From positions 868,001-932,000 of the forward strand of contig NZ_JAIUCY010000001.1 in NCBI RefSeq assembly GCF_020179755.1: DNA of 64,000 nucleotides, read 5' to 3'. The notes under the pieces were generated by a model. The model was given only the letters and a program-made list of their open reading frames with translations. It was not told where the DNA came from and made no database searches. Source of the DNA: Herbaspirillum sp. alder98 (lineage in GTDB: Bacteria; Pseudomonadota; Gammaproteobacteria; Burkholderiales; Burkholderiaceae_D). Within the stretch, counting starts at the first letter, position 1. Every line of letters begins with the position of its first letter. The position numbers were made by a program, and so were the translations under genes. Of this stretch, positions 18,244 through 27,633 are shown one piece after another.

Positions 18244-18909
18244 TCAGCGCAGCTGCGTCAACAATGCCTTCGCACCTTTTTCAAGGCCTGCCTTCGAGGC
18301 GCTGAGGGCACCCATGCTCGCGCCTATATCCCACGGTTTCGGGTACTGCTTGGTAATGAATGCCTTGAGCAGGCGCTGGTCATTGGCGTCGTAGACTTCG
18401 ACCGAATAGATCACCGATCCACCAATGAGCGCCTCGCGGTCACGCGCATTCTGCACCGCGTTGTAGAGGCCGCCGCCGATATCGAAACGGGTGAAGGTCG
18501 ACAGCACGGCGGTATTGGTATTGGCGCCGGTCAGGGTCAACTTGATCAGCAGCGTGTTGCTGCGCGGGGTATCGCTCAACGTGAAGCGGCTTCTGAGTTC
18601 TTCCGTGAATTTTTGCTGCATGTAACTTGCCAGTGCCGATTTGTCACTTTCACTCATGTCGCCGAACTGATGGTCGGCGCCGCGATAGATCACCACCGGC
18701 GCCACTATCGCGGCGCGATAACTGCTCCAGTCGACCGGCAACGAATAAGAAAAAGGCACACGACCCGTGCTGTCGTCGACATTGTTCGCCAGCACTCTGG
18801 TCGAATCGATTCCCGTGTATTTCACGGGGTCCGAACTCGCACAAGCCGTCAACAGGGCGCAAAGGAGCGCGACGAAGCCCAAACGCTTCACCGAAGTGTT
18901 AGTACGCAT
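18244..18909 (-). CDS. DUF3313-like lipoprotein
   Basis: This is a predicted outer-membrane or periplasmic lipoprotein of 221 residues. The signal peptide ends in the lipobox LLTAC, with the lipidated Cys at residue 23. The mature part (DSTRVLANNVDDSTG ... VDWSSYRAAIVAPVVIYRG) resembles the DUF3313 group, whose role is unknown. AAGGA lies 8-10 bases upstream of the ATG. The promoter region carries a perfect palindrome that looks like a TetR operator, and a tetR gene sits immediately upstream on the same strand. It probably forms a unit with the PqiA-like gene. Confidence 0.75.
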   Translation of the reverse strand: MRTNTSVKRLGFVALLCALLTACASSDPVKYTGIDSTRVLANNVDDSTGRVPFSYSLPVDWSSYRAAIVAPVVIYRGADHQFGDMSESDKSALASYMQQKFTEELRSRFTLSDTPRSNTLLIKLTLTGANTNTAVLSTFTRFDIGGGLYNAVQNARDREALIGGSVIYSVEVYDANDQRLLKAFITKQYPKPWDIGASMGALSASKAGLEKGAKALLTQLR

Positions 18910-19041
18910 TGCTAATATCCTTGGTGGGTGCGGCTACGGCGCTACGCTGTCGCGCAGGTGCAGCCAGCTAGGTTTTTCGGCCATCGGTTTCGAGTCGGTC
19001 TCACCGGCCTTGAAAGCACTATAGCACCGTATTTCCAGTTT

Positions 19042-19070
19042 ACATACCGTCCAGACGGTTTTTATTGTAA
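19042..19070 (-). promoter_or_regulatory. Putative promoter with TetR operator upstream of the DUF3313 lipoprotein gene
   Basis: ACCGTC-CA-GACGGT at 19046-19059 is a perfect 6-bp inverted repeat with a 2-base spacer, a common shape for TetR/AcrR operators. On the reverse strand it lies between a possible -35 (TTACAA, 19065-19070) and a weak -10 (GTATGT, 19042-19047). Binding there would block transcription of the lipoprotein/PqiA-like pair. The promoter hexamers are tentative; the palindrome is clear. Confidence 0.55.
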
Positions 19071-19129
19071 CCGTGGTTTTACCGGCCCGGAGGCGCGATG
19101 GATCGCGCAGGGATATTAAGGAGGGGGAG

Positions 19130-19726
19130 TTACTTGATGGCGTTCTTTGCCTTGGCGCGCCTGGCCGGCGACTTTTGCCAGCGCGATTCATCGAGCAACA
19201 TGTCAAAGCATTGCGCGCGCTCTTCATCCGACAACGGGCACATGTTGAAGATCGAGGTCCACAGCAGCCCACGCGCGGCCGTCCAGCGCAGGATCGCCAT
19301 CTCGGGGTCATCTGCCTCGTTCCTGATGGCGGCCACATGAACCGAGTCTTCGGTGCGCAGCCCTTCCATCAACGACGGTTGCTCATTGATGGCGCCGAGA
19401 ATCGCCAACGCGACCGATTGCGGCTGCTTGGTGGCCTCGCGCAATACAGAAATCTGCATGGCCAGGGATGGCTCCTGGGAATTCTTTCCATCGCTGTCGA
19501 GGAAGTCGCGCGCAAACTTGGCGAAATGGGTTCGCTGATTGTCCAGCAGCGCCACCAGAACCGCCTGCTTGGTACGGAAATGATGCAGCACGCCGCCCTT
19601 GCTGATGCCGGCCTCTTTGGCGATGGCATCGATGGTCAGCTTGTTGGCGCCATCGCGTGCGATCACGGCAAGCGCAGACTGGATGATGAGCTGCCTTGAT
19701 TTCTCTGAACGAACGGAATTTTCCAT
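19130..19726 (-). CDS. TetR-family transcriptional regulator
   Basis: This one-component repressor has 198 residues. The N-terminal helix-turn-helix is seen in IIQSALAVIARDGANKLTIDAIAKEAGISKGGVLHHFRTK, near-consensus for TetR/AcrR. The C-terminal ligand domain is unassigned, and the last 15 residues are basic (SPARRAKAKNAIK). It lies 220 bases upstream of a lipoprotein gene on the same strand, with a palindromic candidate operator between them, so local control of that gene is likely. The inducer is unknown. Confidence 0.85.
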   Translation of the reverse strand: MENSVRSEKSRQLIIQSALAVIARDGANKLTIDAIAKEAGISKGGVLHHFRTKQAVLVALLDNQRTHFAKFARDFLDSDGKNSQEPSLAMQISVLREATKQPQSVALAILGAINEQPSLMEGLRTEDSVHVAAIRNEADDPEMAILRWTAARGLLWTSIFNMCPLSDEERAQCFDMLLDESRWQKSPARRAKAKNAIK

Positions 19727-19953
19727 GGATTAGGCGCGTGCAACAGGTCGGAGAAATGCGCAACGATAGCCGGTTATAGGGGGCGACGCAAACGACCTAC
19801 CCGAATTTACGTTCATGCAGTCGTCCTGGGCCAAGGCGCCGTGACAATCGGTTTCACCTTCCCCCCTCGCTATCTTGATAAAATCCCCCACCGGCGCAGC
19901 GCGCCTGTTTGTGATTGCTATAACAAGAATCCAAAAATAGCCAAGGATTAAAG

Positions 19954-20415
19954 ATGTTCAGAAGAATTGAAACCCGCGTAGTCAACCCGTTGCTGGGCGA
20001 TAAGATCGAGTTGCCGTCCTATGCCACCGAAGGCTCCGCCGCCTTGGATCTGCGCGCCTGCATCGAGCAAGCCGTCACCTTGCCGCCAGGCGGCCGTACC
20101 CTGGTCAAGACCGGCATCGCCATCAACATGATGGACCCGGGCCTGGTCGCCATCGTCGCCTCTCGCTCGGGCCTGTCGCTCAAGCACGGCGTACGCGTGG
20201 CGCAAGGCATCGGCGTCATCGATGCCGATTACCATGGCGAGATCGGCGTGATCCTGGCCAACGATGGCACCGAGCCTTATGAAATCACCCCGGGCGAACG
20301 CATCGCGCAGTTGATGTTCCAGCCGGTGATTCAGGTCGCCATGCATCTGGTCGATGAGTTTTCCACCGAAACCGGCCGCGGTGTCGGCGGCTTCGGCAGC
20401 ACCGGCAAGTCCTGA
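19954..20415 (+). CDS. dut: dUTP pyrophosphatase (dUTPase)
   Basis: The enzyme converts dUTP to dUMP and pyrophosphate, keeping uracil out of DNA and feeding dTMP synthesis. The 153-residue protein has all five trimeric dUTPase motifs: [41 protein letters not shown] and the C-terminal [11 protein letters not shown] that closes over the site. It normally sits next to coaBC; here it follows after a 2.3-kb interval filled by the TetR module. Confidence 0.96.
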   Translation: MFRRIETRVVNPLLGDKIELPSYATEGSAALDLRACIEQAVTLPPGGRTLVKTGIAINMMDPGLVAIVASRSGLSLKHGVRVAQGIGVIDADYHGEIGVILANDGTEPYEITPGERIAQLMFQPVIQVAMHLVDEFSTETGRGVGGFGSTGKS

Positions 20416-20580
20416 ATCCCTTATCAACCGAAACTGTTTGCCCGTCGAGAACGCGGCAGGTCCTGTCCGGCCGCCGAACCATCCAAAATGGAACCGTGGT
20501 ACGGCAGAGTTTGTCCTACCCCGATGAACCTGGCCCACCCGGTGAAGCTCCCGCAGCGGCTTAGGCAGCAAAGGCAAACA

Positions 20581-21687
20581 ATGATGGAGAACCGCATGCT
20601 CGACCCGCTCCTGCCGGCATGGCAGAAGATCAGAAATATCGCAATCACTGCGCCGCTGTTCGCCCTGGCGGCGTGCGCGACGCAAGAACCCGTCGTCGTC
20701 GCACCGGCTACCGCGACGGCCCCGACACCGGTCGTCACGCCAGTGGCCAAACCGACCGATAACCCGCAGCAGAAGGCGTTGCGCGAGTTGATCGCCCAAC
20801 AGGACCGCCTGTATCGCGTGGCCGCCCCGCTCCTCACCAATAACGCCCAACTGTGTCGCGGCAATGCACGCAACCTGCTTGGCTTCACGGCCAAGAACCG
20901 TTACTCGTTCCCGATCGAATATGCCGAGACTGCGCGCAGCCTGGGCTATGACGATCGCCTGCAGGTGACGGGCGTGCTGCCCGGCAGCGGCGCCGAACAG
21001 GCCGGCATCCAGCGCGGCGATCTGCTGCTGGCGCTGGCCGGCAAGCCGATGCCGCAGGGCACCGATGCCGAACGCCAGGCTGCGGTCCTGCTGAGCCCGC
21101 TGGTGGTGAAGAAGGCGCCGATCGCCCTGACCGTGCAACGGGGCACGCAACAGCGTACGCAGAACGTGCCATTGACGTATGCCTGCGCGTTCAGCATCGA
21201 GTTGGGCAATGCCGAGAACGTCAATACCTATTCGGATGGACGCCGGGTGCTGATTACCCGTGGCATGCTGAAATTCACGCAGACCGATGAGGAGCTGGCC
21301 TACCTGATCGCCAAGGACATGGCGCACAACATCCTCGGTCACGCGATTCGCCAGCGCATGGTCTCGACCACTGCCGAAGTGATCGACAACCTGCTGCTGC
21401 CGCATCCAGACCCGACCACAACAGCCGGCACCGCCGGCATCCGCGTCTATCCGCAAGACCTCGATGCGGCCGCCGATACGCTGTCGCTGTATCTGCTGGC
21501 GCGCGCCGGCTACAGCATCGACAACGTGCCCGCATTCTGGAAGCGACTGGCCGAGCAATACCCGGCCAGCGTGCCGAACGGCTATACGGCCCTGCATCCA
21601 TCGACCGCTTATCGGCTGTCGATGATCGACAAGGTCTCGCAGATCGTGAAGGCCAAGCAGGAAGCCGGCAAGCCGCTGGTTCCCTGA
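20581..21687 (+). CDS. M48-like lipoprotein with PDZ-type segment and lost zinc motif
   Basis: This is a predicted lipoprotein of 368 residues. The lipobox is ALAAC (Cys about residue 30), followed by a Pro/Ala/Thr linker. A PDZ-like segment (VTGVLPGSGAEQAGIQRGDLLLALAGKPMP) precedes a C-terminal M48-type domain. The expected HExxH reads KDMAH at 21313-21327, so both the first His and the Glu are replaced, although the flanking AHNILGHA is family-like. The downstream EADxxxLYLLARAGY Glu also appears to be lost (AAADTLSLYLLARAGY). It is therefore probably a non-catalytic pseudoprotease. ATG 20581 is preferred after AAAGG; the open frame extends upstream without support. Confidence 0.75.
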   Translation: MMENRMLDPLLPAWQKIRNIAITAPLFALAACATQEPVVVAPATATAPTPVVTPVAKPTDNPQQKALRELIAQQDRLYRVAAPLLTNNAQLCRGNARNLLGFTAKNRYSFPIEYAETARSLGYDDRLQVTGVLPGSGAEQAGIQRGDLLLALAGKPMPQGTDAERQAAVLLSPLVVKKAPIALTVQRGTQQRTQNVPLTYACAFSIELGNAENVNTYSDGRRVLITRGMLKFTQTDEELAYLIAKDMAHNILGHAIRQRMVSTTAEVIDNLLLPHPDPTTTAGTAGIRVYPQDLDAAADTLSLYLLARAGYSIDNVPAFWKRLAEQYPASVPNGYTALHPSTAYRLSMIDKVSQIVKAKQEAGKPLVP

Positions 21688-21810
21688 TGCGTTACGCACG
21701 GGCGGCACTGATGCATTTGCGGGGCTGCCGGTGCTTTCTTCGATACGCGAGGAAAGACGCTGGACCCTGACTTTCGTCAGGGCGACGGGGATTGAGGGAT
21801 CGTCAGGACG

Positions 21811-21843
21811 AAAAAAAGCCGGAACCAAGGTTCCGGCTTTTTT
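21811..21843. terminator. Bidirectional intrinsic terminator between the M48-like gene and clpA
   Basis: AAAGCCGGAACC-AA-GGTTCCGGCTTT is a perfect stem with A-run and T-run on either side. It serves the + strand M48-like gene and the - strand clpA convergently. Confidence 0.85.
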
Positions 21844-21866
21844 ACGCCTGCAGTGGAATGAATGAC

Positions 21867-24170
21867 TTATTCCACTTCCAGCTTTTCCTGCGGTTCTTCC
21901 GGCGGCGCCGAGTCGTCGCCCTCCGGGAACTCCAGCTTGACCTGCTCCTTGTCGTCCATCTCGACCGTCACACGACCACCACTGACCAGGCGACCGAACA
22001 ACAGCTCGTCGGCCAGCGCCTTGCGGATCATGTCCTGGATCAGGCGCGACATCGGACGCGCACCCATCAGCGGATCGAAACCCTTCTTCGACAGGAACTT
22101 GCGCAGGCTCTCCGAGAACACCGCATCGACCTTCTTCTCGTGCAACTGCTCTTCGAGCTGCATCAGGAACTTGTCGACCACGCGCAGGATGATTTCTTCG
22201 TCCAGCGGGCGGAAGCTGATGATCGAATCCAGACGGTTACGGAACTCAGGCGTGAACATACGCTTGATGTCGACCATCTCGTCGCCGGCTTCCTTCTTCT
22301 CGGTGAAGCCGATGGTGCGCTTCTGCAAGGCCTCGGCGCCCGCATTGGTGGTCATGATGATGATCACATTGCGGAAGTCGGTCTTGCGGCCGTTGTTGTC
22401 GGTCAGCGTGCCGTGATCCATCACCTGCAACAGGATGTTGAAGATGTCGGGGTGCGCCTTCTCGATTTCATCCAGCAGCAGCACCGAATGCGGCTTCTTG
22501 TTGACCGCCTCGGTCAGCAGGCCACCCTGGTCGAAACCGACATAACCCGGTGGCGCGCCGATCAGCCGGCTCACCGCATGACGTTCCATGTATTCGGACA
22601 TGTCGAAACGCACCAGCTCGATGCCGAGGATGAAGGCCAGTTGCTTGGCCACCTCGGTCTTGCCCACACCGGTCGGTCCCGAGAACAGGAACGAGCCGAT
22701 CGGCTTGTCGGTCTTGCCCAGGCCGGCGCGCGCCATCTTGATGGCGGACGCCAGCGCTTCGATCGCAGGATCCTGGCCGAACACGACATTCTTCAGGTCG
22801 CGGTCGATGGTCTGCAACTTGGCGCGATCATCCTGGTTGACCGACTGCGGCGGGATACGCGCGATCTTGGAAATGATTTCCTCGATCTCGGACTTGCCGA
22901 TGGTCTTCTTCTGCTTCGACTTCGGCAGGATGCGTTGCGCAGCACCGGCCTCGTCGATCACGTCGATGGCCTTGTCTGGCAGGTGGCGGTCGTTGATGAA
23001 CCGCGCCGCCAGTTCGGCCGCCGAGGTCAGGGCCGATGCCGAATACTTCACGCCATGGTGCTCTTCAAACTTCGACTTGAGGCCGCGCAGTATCTGCACG
23101 GTCTGCTCGACGGTCGGCTCGTTGACGTCGATCTTCTGGAAGCGACGCGACAGGGCGTGGTCTTTTTCGAACACACCGCGGAATTCGGTGTAGGTGGTCG
23201 CGCCGATGCACTTGAGCTGGCCGCTCGAGAGCGCCGGCTTGAGCAGGTTGGACGCGTCCAGCGTGCCACCGGAGGCCGAACCGGCGCCGATGATGGTGTG
23301 GATCTCGTCGATGAACAGGATGCCGTTGGGGCTGTCCTTGAGCTGCTTGAGCACCGCTTTCAGGCGTTGCTCGAAGTCGCCGCGATACTTGGTGCCGGCC
23401 AGCAATGCACCCATGTCCAGCGAATACACCACGGCATTCTTCAGGATCTCGGGCACATCACCCTGCGTCACGCGCCAGGCCAGGCCTTCGGCGATGGCCG
23501 TCTTGCCCACGCCGGCTTCGCCCACCAGCAGCGGGTTGTTCTTGCGGCGACGGCACAGGGTCTGGATGACGCGCTCGACTTCGGAATCGCGTCCGATCAG
23601 CGGATCGATCTTGCCTTCGGCTGCGGCCTTGTTCAGGTTCTGCGTGAACTGATCGAGCGGGCTTTCCTTCTGCTGGCCTTCGGCCTGCACGTCCTCGGCG
23701 CCTTCGGGTGCCTTCTGCGGATCTGCCTGCTGGTCCTTGCGCACACCGTGCGAAATGAAATTGACCACGTCCAGGCGGGTGACGCCCTGCTGATGCAGGT
23801 AGTACACCGCGTGCGAGTCTTTCTCGCCGAAGATCGCCACCAGCACATTGGCGCCGGTGACTTCCTTCTTGCCGTTGGACGCCGACTGCACGTGCATGAT
23901 GGCGCGCTGGATCACGCGCTGGAAACCCAGCGTGGGCTGGGTATCCACCTCGTTGGTGCCAGGCACGGTGGGCGTGTTGTCGGTAATAAAGTTGGTCAGC
24001 GTCTTGCGCAGATCGTCAATATTGACCGAGCAGGCACGCAGCACCTCGGCCGCCGACGGATTGTCGAGCAGCGCGAGCAGCAAGTGTTCTACGGTAATGA
24101 ATTCATGGCGCGATTGTCTGGCTTCGACAAAGGCCATGTGCAAACTGACTTCGAGTTCCTGCGCAATCAT
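21867..24170 (-). CDS. clpA: ATP-dependent Clp protease ATP-binding subunit ClpA
   Basis: This is the AAA+ unfoldase that feeds substrates to ClpP. The 767-residue protein has the N-terminal double repeat ([19 protein letters not shown]), D1 Walker [10 protein letters not shown], Walker [13 protein letters not shown]2 Walker [10 protein letters not shown] and Walker [11 protein letters not shown]. The start is set at 24170 because it overlaps the clpS stop (ATGA) and matches the family N-terminus; the longer frame adds an unrelated 34 residues. No clpP gene is in view. Confidence 0.96.
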   Translation of the reverse strand: MIAQELEVSLHMAFVEARQSRHEFITVEHLLLALLDNPSAAEVLRACSVNIDDLRKTLTNFITDNTPTVPGTNEVDTQPTLGFQRVIQRAIMHVQSASNGKKEVTGANVLVAIFGEKDSHAVYYLHQQGVTRLDVVNFISHGVRKDQQADPQKAPEGAEDVQAEGQQKESPLDQFTQNLNKAAAEGKIDPLIGRDSEVERVIQTLCRRRKNNPLLVGEAGVGKTAIAEGLAWRVTQGDVPEILKNAVVYSLDMGALLAGTKYRGDFEQRLKAVLKQLKDSPNGILFIDEIHTIIGAGSASGGTLDASNLLKPALSSGQLKCIGATTYTEFRGVFEKDHALSRRFQKIDVNEPTVEQTVQILRGLKSKFEEHHGVKYSASALTSAAELAARFINDRHLPDKAIDVIDEAGAAQRILPKSKQKKTIGKSEIEEIISKIARIPPQSVNQDDRAKLQTIDRDLKNVVFGQDPAIEALASAIKMARAGLGKTDKPIGSFLFSGPTGVGKTEVAKQLAFILGIELVRFDMSEYMERHAVSRLIGAPPGYVGFDQGGLLTEAVNKKPHSVLLLDEIEKAHPDIFNILLQVMDHGTLTDNNGRKTDFRNVIIIMTTNAGAEALQKRTIGFTEKKEAGDEMVDIKRMFTPEFRNRLDSIISFRPLDEEIILRVVDKFLMQLEEQLHEKKVDAVFSESLRKFLSKKGFDPLMGARPMSRLIQDMIRKALADELLFGRLVSGGRVTVEMDDKEQVKLEFPEGDDSAPPEEPQEKLEVE

Positions 24171-24481
24171 GCTTCCTCCATCACGCATTGCAGGGGATGC
24201 CCTGCCTTTCGAGCGTGGTTTAAAACGAGTTCCACTTTTGTGGATGCAATATCCTTCGGATACACACCGCACATACCCTTCCCATCGCGGTGAACCATGA
24301 GCATAATCTGCGTCGCGGTTTCACGGTCTTTGTTGAAGTACTGCTGAATGACTGCGACGACGAATTCCATCGGCGTATAGTCATCGTTCAACAACAGAAC
24401 TTGGTACATCGGGGGCGGCTTGACTTTCGACTCCTGTCGCTCCAGGACTGTACCGCCATCATTTGCGTGCTTGGTTGCCAT
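24167..24481 (-). CDS. clpS: ClpS adaptor protein
   Basis: This adaptor delivers N-degron substrates to ClpAP. The 104-residue protein has the core [20 protein letters not shown] and the C-terminal [20 protein letters not shown], with the N-end-rule pocket residues (NDD, the His in MVHRDG) present. It is translationally coupled to clpA by a 4-base overlap. Confidence 0.96.
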   Translation of the reverse strand: MATKHANDGGTVLERQESKVKPPPMYQVLLLNDDYTPMEFVVAVIQQYFNKDRETATQIMLMVHRDGKGMCGVYPKDIASTKVELVLNHARKAGHPLQCVMEEA

Positions 24482-24816
24482 GCGTTTATTCGACCATCAA
24501 TAACTGTGCAACGCACAATGATTACGTAACCTCCAGATGAATAGATATTACGCGTTTTCCCGATGTCGCGCAGATGACGATGAATTATCCTAAATCAAGG
24601 GTGCAGTGCGCCATCAACTGAACAGCGGGCCAATCTTTAAGTTGAAATTTCCTTGACTTTTACTTTTCGACCGAGAACAATGGAAAACATTGGTAAGTAG
24701 TTACTGCTTGTCAATGTAAGTTCAATAGGGGGCAAGTTTAAAGGGGGCTGCGTGACGCGCGATGCTTCTTGCTTTAACGGCTCGTGTGATTAGTTTATAT
24801 TTGAGAGATAGTTTTT
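24482..24816 (+). promoter_or_regulatory. clpS-cspA divergent intergenic region with long cspA leader
   Basis: These 335 bases hold the divergent promoters. A plausible cspA promoter is TTGACT at 24653-24658, 17 bases, then AACAAT at 24676-24681, giving a leader of about 130 bases. Such long leaders are typical of cold-shock genes, whose mRNA leader acts in cold induction. The region is AT-rich compared with its flanks. No open frame was found convincing. Confidence 0.5.
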
Positions 24817-25023
24817 ATGGCAACAGGTACAGTTAAGTGGTTCAACGATTCCAAGGGTTTCGGTTTCATCACCCCGGATGACGGCGGTGAAGATTTGTTT
24901 GCCCACTTCTCGGCAATCAACATGAGCGGCTTCAAGACCCTGAAAGAAGGTCAAAAAGTCAGTTTCGAAGTGACGCAAGGCCCTAAGGGCAAGCAAGCAT
25001 CGAACATTCAAGACGGCAACTGA
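24817..25023 (+). CDS. cspA: Cold-shock protein (CspA family)
   Basis: This single-stranded nucleic-acid-binding OB-fold protein acts as an RNA chaperone. The 68 residues carry RNP1 (KGFGFIT) and RNP2 (DLFAHFSAI). A strong terminator follows within 20 bases, so it is monocistronic. Which csp paralogue it is cannot be decided. Confidence 0.95.
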   Translation: MATGTVKWFNDSKGFGFITPDDGGEDLFAHFSAINMSGFKTLKEGQKVSFEVTQGPKGKQASNIQDGN

Positions 25024-25041
25024 TCTTTTCAGTGCGTCTCT

Positions 25042-25072
25042 AAAAAGGCCTCGCATATGCGAGGCCTTTTTT
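25042..25072 (+). terminator. Intrinsic terminator of cspA
   Basis: AAAAGGCCTCGCATATGCGAGGCCTTTT is a near-perfect self-complementary stem with T-run, directly after the cspA stop. Confidence 0.88.
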
Positions 25073-25137
25073 ATGTGTGTCGGTTTTCCGTCACAGGTTC
25101 CCTCCCCCCCGCTACGCCATCAGACCACGGCCGACCA

Positions 25138-25163
25138 ACAAAAAAGCCGGACCCGAGTCCGGC
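25138..25163 (-). terminator. Intrinsic terminator of icd
   Basis: On the reverse strand, GCCGGAC-TCGG-GTCCGGC is followed by TTTTTTG, starting 24 bases after the icd stop. Confidence 0.82.
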
Positions 25164-25186
25164 CTGACCTGGCATTGCGACCGCGT

Positions 25187-26443
25187 TTACATGTTTTCGA
25201 TCATCGCCTCGCCGAATCCCGAGCATGACACCTGCGTGGCGCCTTCCATCAAGCGCGCGAAATCGTAGGTGACGCGCTTGGAAGCGATGGTTTTCTGCAT
25301 CGAATCGACGATCAGATCGGCAGCCTCAGTCCATCCCATGTGGCGCAGCATCATCTCGGCCGAGAGGATCACCGAGCCCGGATTGACGTAGTCCTTGCCC
25401 GCGTACTTGGGCGCGGTACCGTGCGTGGCTTCGAACATCGCCACCGAGTCGGACATGTTGGCGCCGGGCGCGATGCCCACCCCGCCCACCTGCGCCGCCA
25501 CCGCGTCGGAGATATAGTCGCCATTGAGGTTCATGGTAGCGATCACGCTGTATTCGGCCGGACGCATCAACACCTGCAGGAAGAAGGCGTCGGTGATGGC
25601 ATCCTTGATCATGATGTTGCGACCGGTCTTGGGATTCTTCAGGCGCATCCACGGACCTTCATCGATCAGCTCGGCGCCAAACTCCCTGGCCGCCAGCGCA
25701 AAGCCCCAGTCACGGAAAGCCCCTTCCGTGAATTTCATGATGTTGCCCTTGTGCACCAGCGTCACGGACGGCTTGTCGTGCTCGATGGCGTACTGGATCG
25801 CGCGCCGCACCAGGCGCTCGGTGCCTTCGCGCGACACCGGCTTGATGCCCAGCGCCGAGGTCTCGGGAAAGCGCAGTTTCTTGACGCCCATCTCCCGGGT
25901 CAGGAATTCGATCACCTTCCTGGCATCGTCGGAACCGCTCTGCCATTCGATGCCGGCATAGATGTCTTCGGAATTTTCACGGAACACCACCATGTCGGTC
26001 TTCTCGGGTTCGCGCAGCGGCGACGGCGTGCCCTTGAAGTAACGCACCGGGCGCAGGCAGACATACAGGTCGAGATGCTGGCGCAGCAACACGTTGAGCG
26101 AACGGATGCCGCTGCCCACCGGGGTCGTCAGCGGCCCCTTGATCGATACCAGGTAATCCTTGACCACATCCAGCGTCTCGGCCGGCATCGAGACCTCGGC
26201 GCCGTACAGCCTGGTGGCCTTGAGGCCGGCAAAGATTTCCATCCAGTGGATCTTGCGCTGGCCGTCATAGGCGCGCTGCACGGCGGCATCCACCACCTTG
26301 AGCATGACCGGCGTGACGTCCACGCCAATGCCATCCCCTTCGATGTAGGGGATGATCGGGTTACTCGGGACGTTCAAGGTGTAATCGGCGTTGGCAGTGA
26401 TCTTTGCGCCTGCAGCGGGCACTTGGATATGTTGGTACGACAT
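25187..26443 (-). CDS. icd: Isocitrate dehydrogenase, NADP-dependent
   Basis: The enzyme oxidises isocitrate to 2-oxoglutarate in the TCA cycle with NADPH formation. The 418-residue protein is of the E. coli type I class: [10 protein letters not shown] near the start, [22 protein letters not shown] with the regulatory Ser, and [25 protein letters not shown]. The Lys and Tyr of the NADP-specifying C-terminal segment ([16 protein letters not shown]) fit NADP use. It is transcribed alone and is flanked by its own terminator. Confidence 0.96.
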   Translation of the reverse strand: MSYQHIQVPAAGAKITANADYTLNVPSNPIIPYIEGDGIGVDVTPVMLKVVDAAVQRAYDGQRKIHWMEIFAGLKATRLYGAEVSMPAETLDVVKDYLVSIKGPLTTPVGSGIRSLNVLLRQHLDLYVCLRPVRYFKGTPSPLREPEKTDMVVFRENSEDIYAGIEWQSGSDDARKVIEFLTREMGVKKLRFPETSALGIKPVSREGTERLVRRAIQYAIEHDKPSVTLVHKGNIMKFTEGAFRDWGFALAAREFGAELIDEGPWMRLKNPKTGRNIMIKDAITDAFFLQVLMRPAEYSVIATMNLNGDYISDAVAAQVGGVGIAPGANMSDSVAMFEATHGTAPKYAGKDYVNPGSVILSAEMMLRHMGWTEAADLIVDSMQKTIASKRVTYDFARLMEGATQVSCSGFGEAMIENM

Positions 26444-26623
26444 CGTGGTCTCCGGCGGTTAATCTGGTCAGTTAAACAATCAGCGGGCAATTTTAAGAGA
26501 TTTCGCACAAGGCGGTCGGCGCCCCTGGCAAACCATGCCTTATCGGCCACATCGGGGGGCCGATTTTACTGAAGGCGGCGATTTTGCGACACTAGCGGAC
26601 TGTAACGCTTAAATCGGTAGCGC

Positions 26624-27184
26624 ATGCCTCTCATCTTATTCAACAAGCCGTTCCAGGTCATGAGCCAGTTCTCGGCCCACCCCGAACGCCCCACGCTGGC
26701 CCAATACCTCGATATTCCGGGGATCTATCCGGCTGGCCGTCTGGACGCCGACAGCGAGGGTCTGCTGCTGCTCACCGACGACGGCCAGCTACAGCATCGC
26801 ATCAGCCACCCGCGCAAGAAGCAACCCAAGACTTACCTGGCGCAGGTAGAAGGCATGGCGCCGCCCGGTGCGCTCGAGACGCTGCGCCAGCCGCTCGACC
26901 TGGGCGACTTCGTCACCCAGCGCAGTGAAGTCAAGCTGATCCAGGAACCCGCGTGGCTATGGCCGCGGACGCCACCCATCCGTTTTCGCAAGGACCAACC
27001 CACCAGTTGGCTGGCGTTGACCATCAGCGAGGGCAAGAACCGCCAGGTGAGACGAATGACGGCCGCCGTAGGGTTACCTACGCTACGCCTGGTGCGCATC
27101 GCCATCGGCCCCTACGCGCTGGCTACGCACCCTTTGCTGCCCGGCGAATGGTGCGAAGTCGATGCCGCACTGCTCGATGACTAG
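26624..27184 (+). CDS. rluE: 23S rRNA pseudouridine synthase, RluE-like
   Basis: This RsuA-family enzyme makes pseudouridine in 23S rRNA (U2457 in E. coli). The 186-residue protein has the catalytic motif YPAGRLDADSEGLLLLTDDG with its Asp, and the downstream SEGKNRQVRRMTAAVGLPTLRLVRI. It lacks the N-terminal S4 domain, which fits RluE rather than RsuA or RluB. It is divergent from icd. Confidence 0.9.
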   Translation: MPLILFNKPFQVMSQFSAHPERPTLAQYLDIPGIYPAGRLDADSEGLLLLTDDGQLQHRISHPRKKQPKTYLAQVEGMAPPGALETLRQPLDLGDFVTQRSEVKLIQEPAWLWPRTPPIRFRKDQPTSWLALTISEGKNRQVRRMTAAVGLPTLRLVRIAIGPYALATHPLLPGEWCEVDAALLDD

Positions 27185-27293
27185 GCAGGTCAATTGCGAT
27201 AATTAACAAAATGACAACTAACAGAGAGATGACTATTGGAAAAAAAGTTCCTGATAAGTGTCAACCTCTGTCACGGCCTGCCGTTATTGTCAG

Positions 27294-27309
27294 TGATTCA
27301 CACGAATCA
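27294..27309. repeat. Inverted repeat upstream of the small AKK-repeat gene
   Basis: TGATTC-ACAC-GAATCA is a perfect 6-bp inverted repeat with a 4-base spacer, 44 bases before the start of the small secreted protein gene. It is operator-like; no regulator is identified. Confidence 0.4.
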
Positions 27310-27353
27310 TCGTTGCCTCACATCCCTAACATGTTGAACTGAAGGACGCAAAA

Positions 27354-27524
27354 ATGAAAAAACTGATCGCCGCTCTGATCGCTGGTCTGTTCGCCACTGC
27401 CGCTTTCGCACAAGCCCCTGCTGCTCCTGAAGCGCCCAAGGCAGAAGCATCTGCTCCTAAGGCAAAGAAGGCCAAGAAGGCAAAGAAAGCCAAGAAGGCA
27501 AAGAAGGCTGCTGAAGCCAAGTAA
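27354..27524 (+). CDS. Small secreted lysine/alanine-rich AKK-repeat protein
   Basis: This is a 56-residue protein that size filters easily miss. It starts MKKLIAALIAGLFATAAFAQ, a textbook Sec signal with AFA-Q cleavage after residue 19. An APAAPEAPKAEASAP linker follows, then five tandem AKK units ending AAEAK. The mature peptide of about 37 residues would be highly basic and disordered, resembling histone H1 tails. A GAAGGA ribosome-binding site lies 9-14 bases upstream and a strong terminator follows 18 bases after the stop, so the gene is a complete unit. Function is unknown; periplasmic polyanion, LPS or nucleic-acid binding is speculation. Confidence 0.82.
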   Translation: MKKLIAALIAGLFATAAFAQAPAAPEAPKAEASAPKAKKAKKAKKAKKAKKAAEAK

Positions 27525-27542
27525 TCTGCGTCCGCGCGATTC

Positions 27543-27569
27543 AAAAAAGGCAGGGTTACCTGCCTTTTT
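27543..27569 (+). terminator. Intrinsic terminator of the AKK-repeat gene
   Basis: GGCAGG-GTTA-CCTGCC with A-run before and TTTTT after. Confidence 0.85.
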
Positions 27570-27585
27570 GCATTTCTGGCGCCGC

Positions 27586-27591
27586 TATAAT
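27586..27591 (+). promoter_or_regulatory. Likely -10 element for the DUF192 gene
   Basis: A perfect TATAAT lies 42 bases before the start and just after the preceding terminator. The -35 region overlaps the terminator and is weak. Confidence 0.5.
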
Positions 27592-27633
27592 CGTGGCTGC
27601 CTTGTAGACCACCTCCAAGAACAACCGCCAACC

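Noticed and set aside
21792..24293. Open frame of about 830 codons antisense to clpA
   Set aside because: clpA on the other strand has all AAA+ motifs; the antisense product is compositionally biased and motif-free.
27421..27520. AAGGC/AAGAAGGC-type tandem repeats as a simple non-coding satellite
   Set aside because: The repeats lie in frame within a gene with signal peptide, ribosome-binding site and terminator, so they encode the AKK units.
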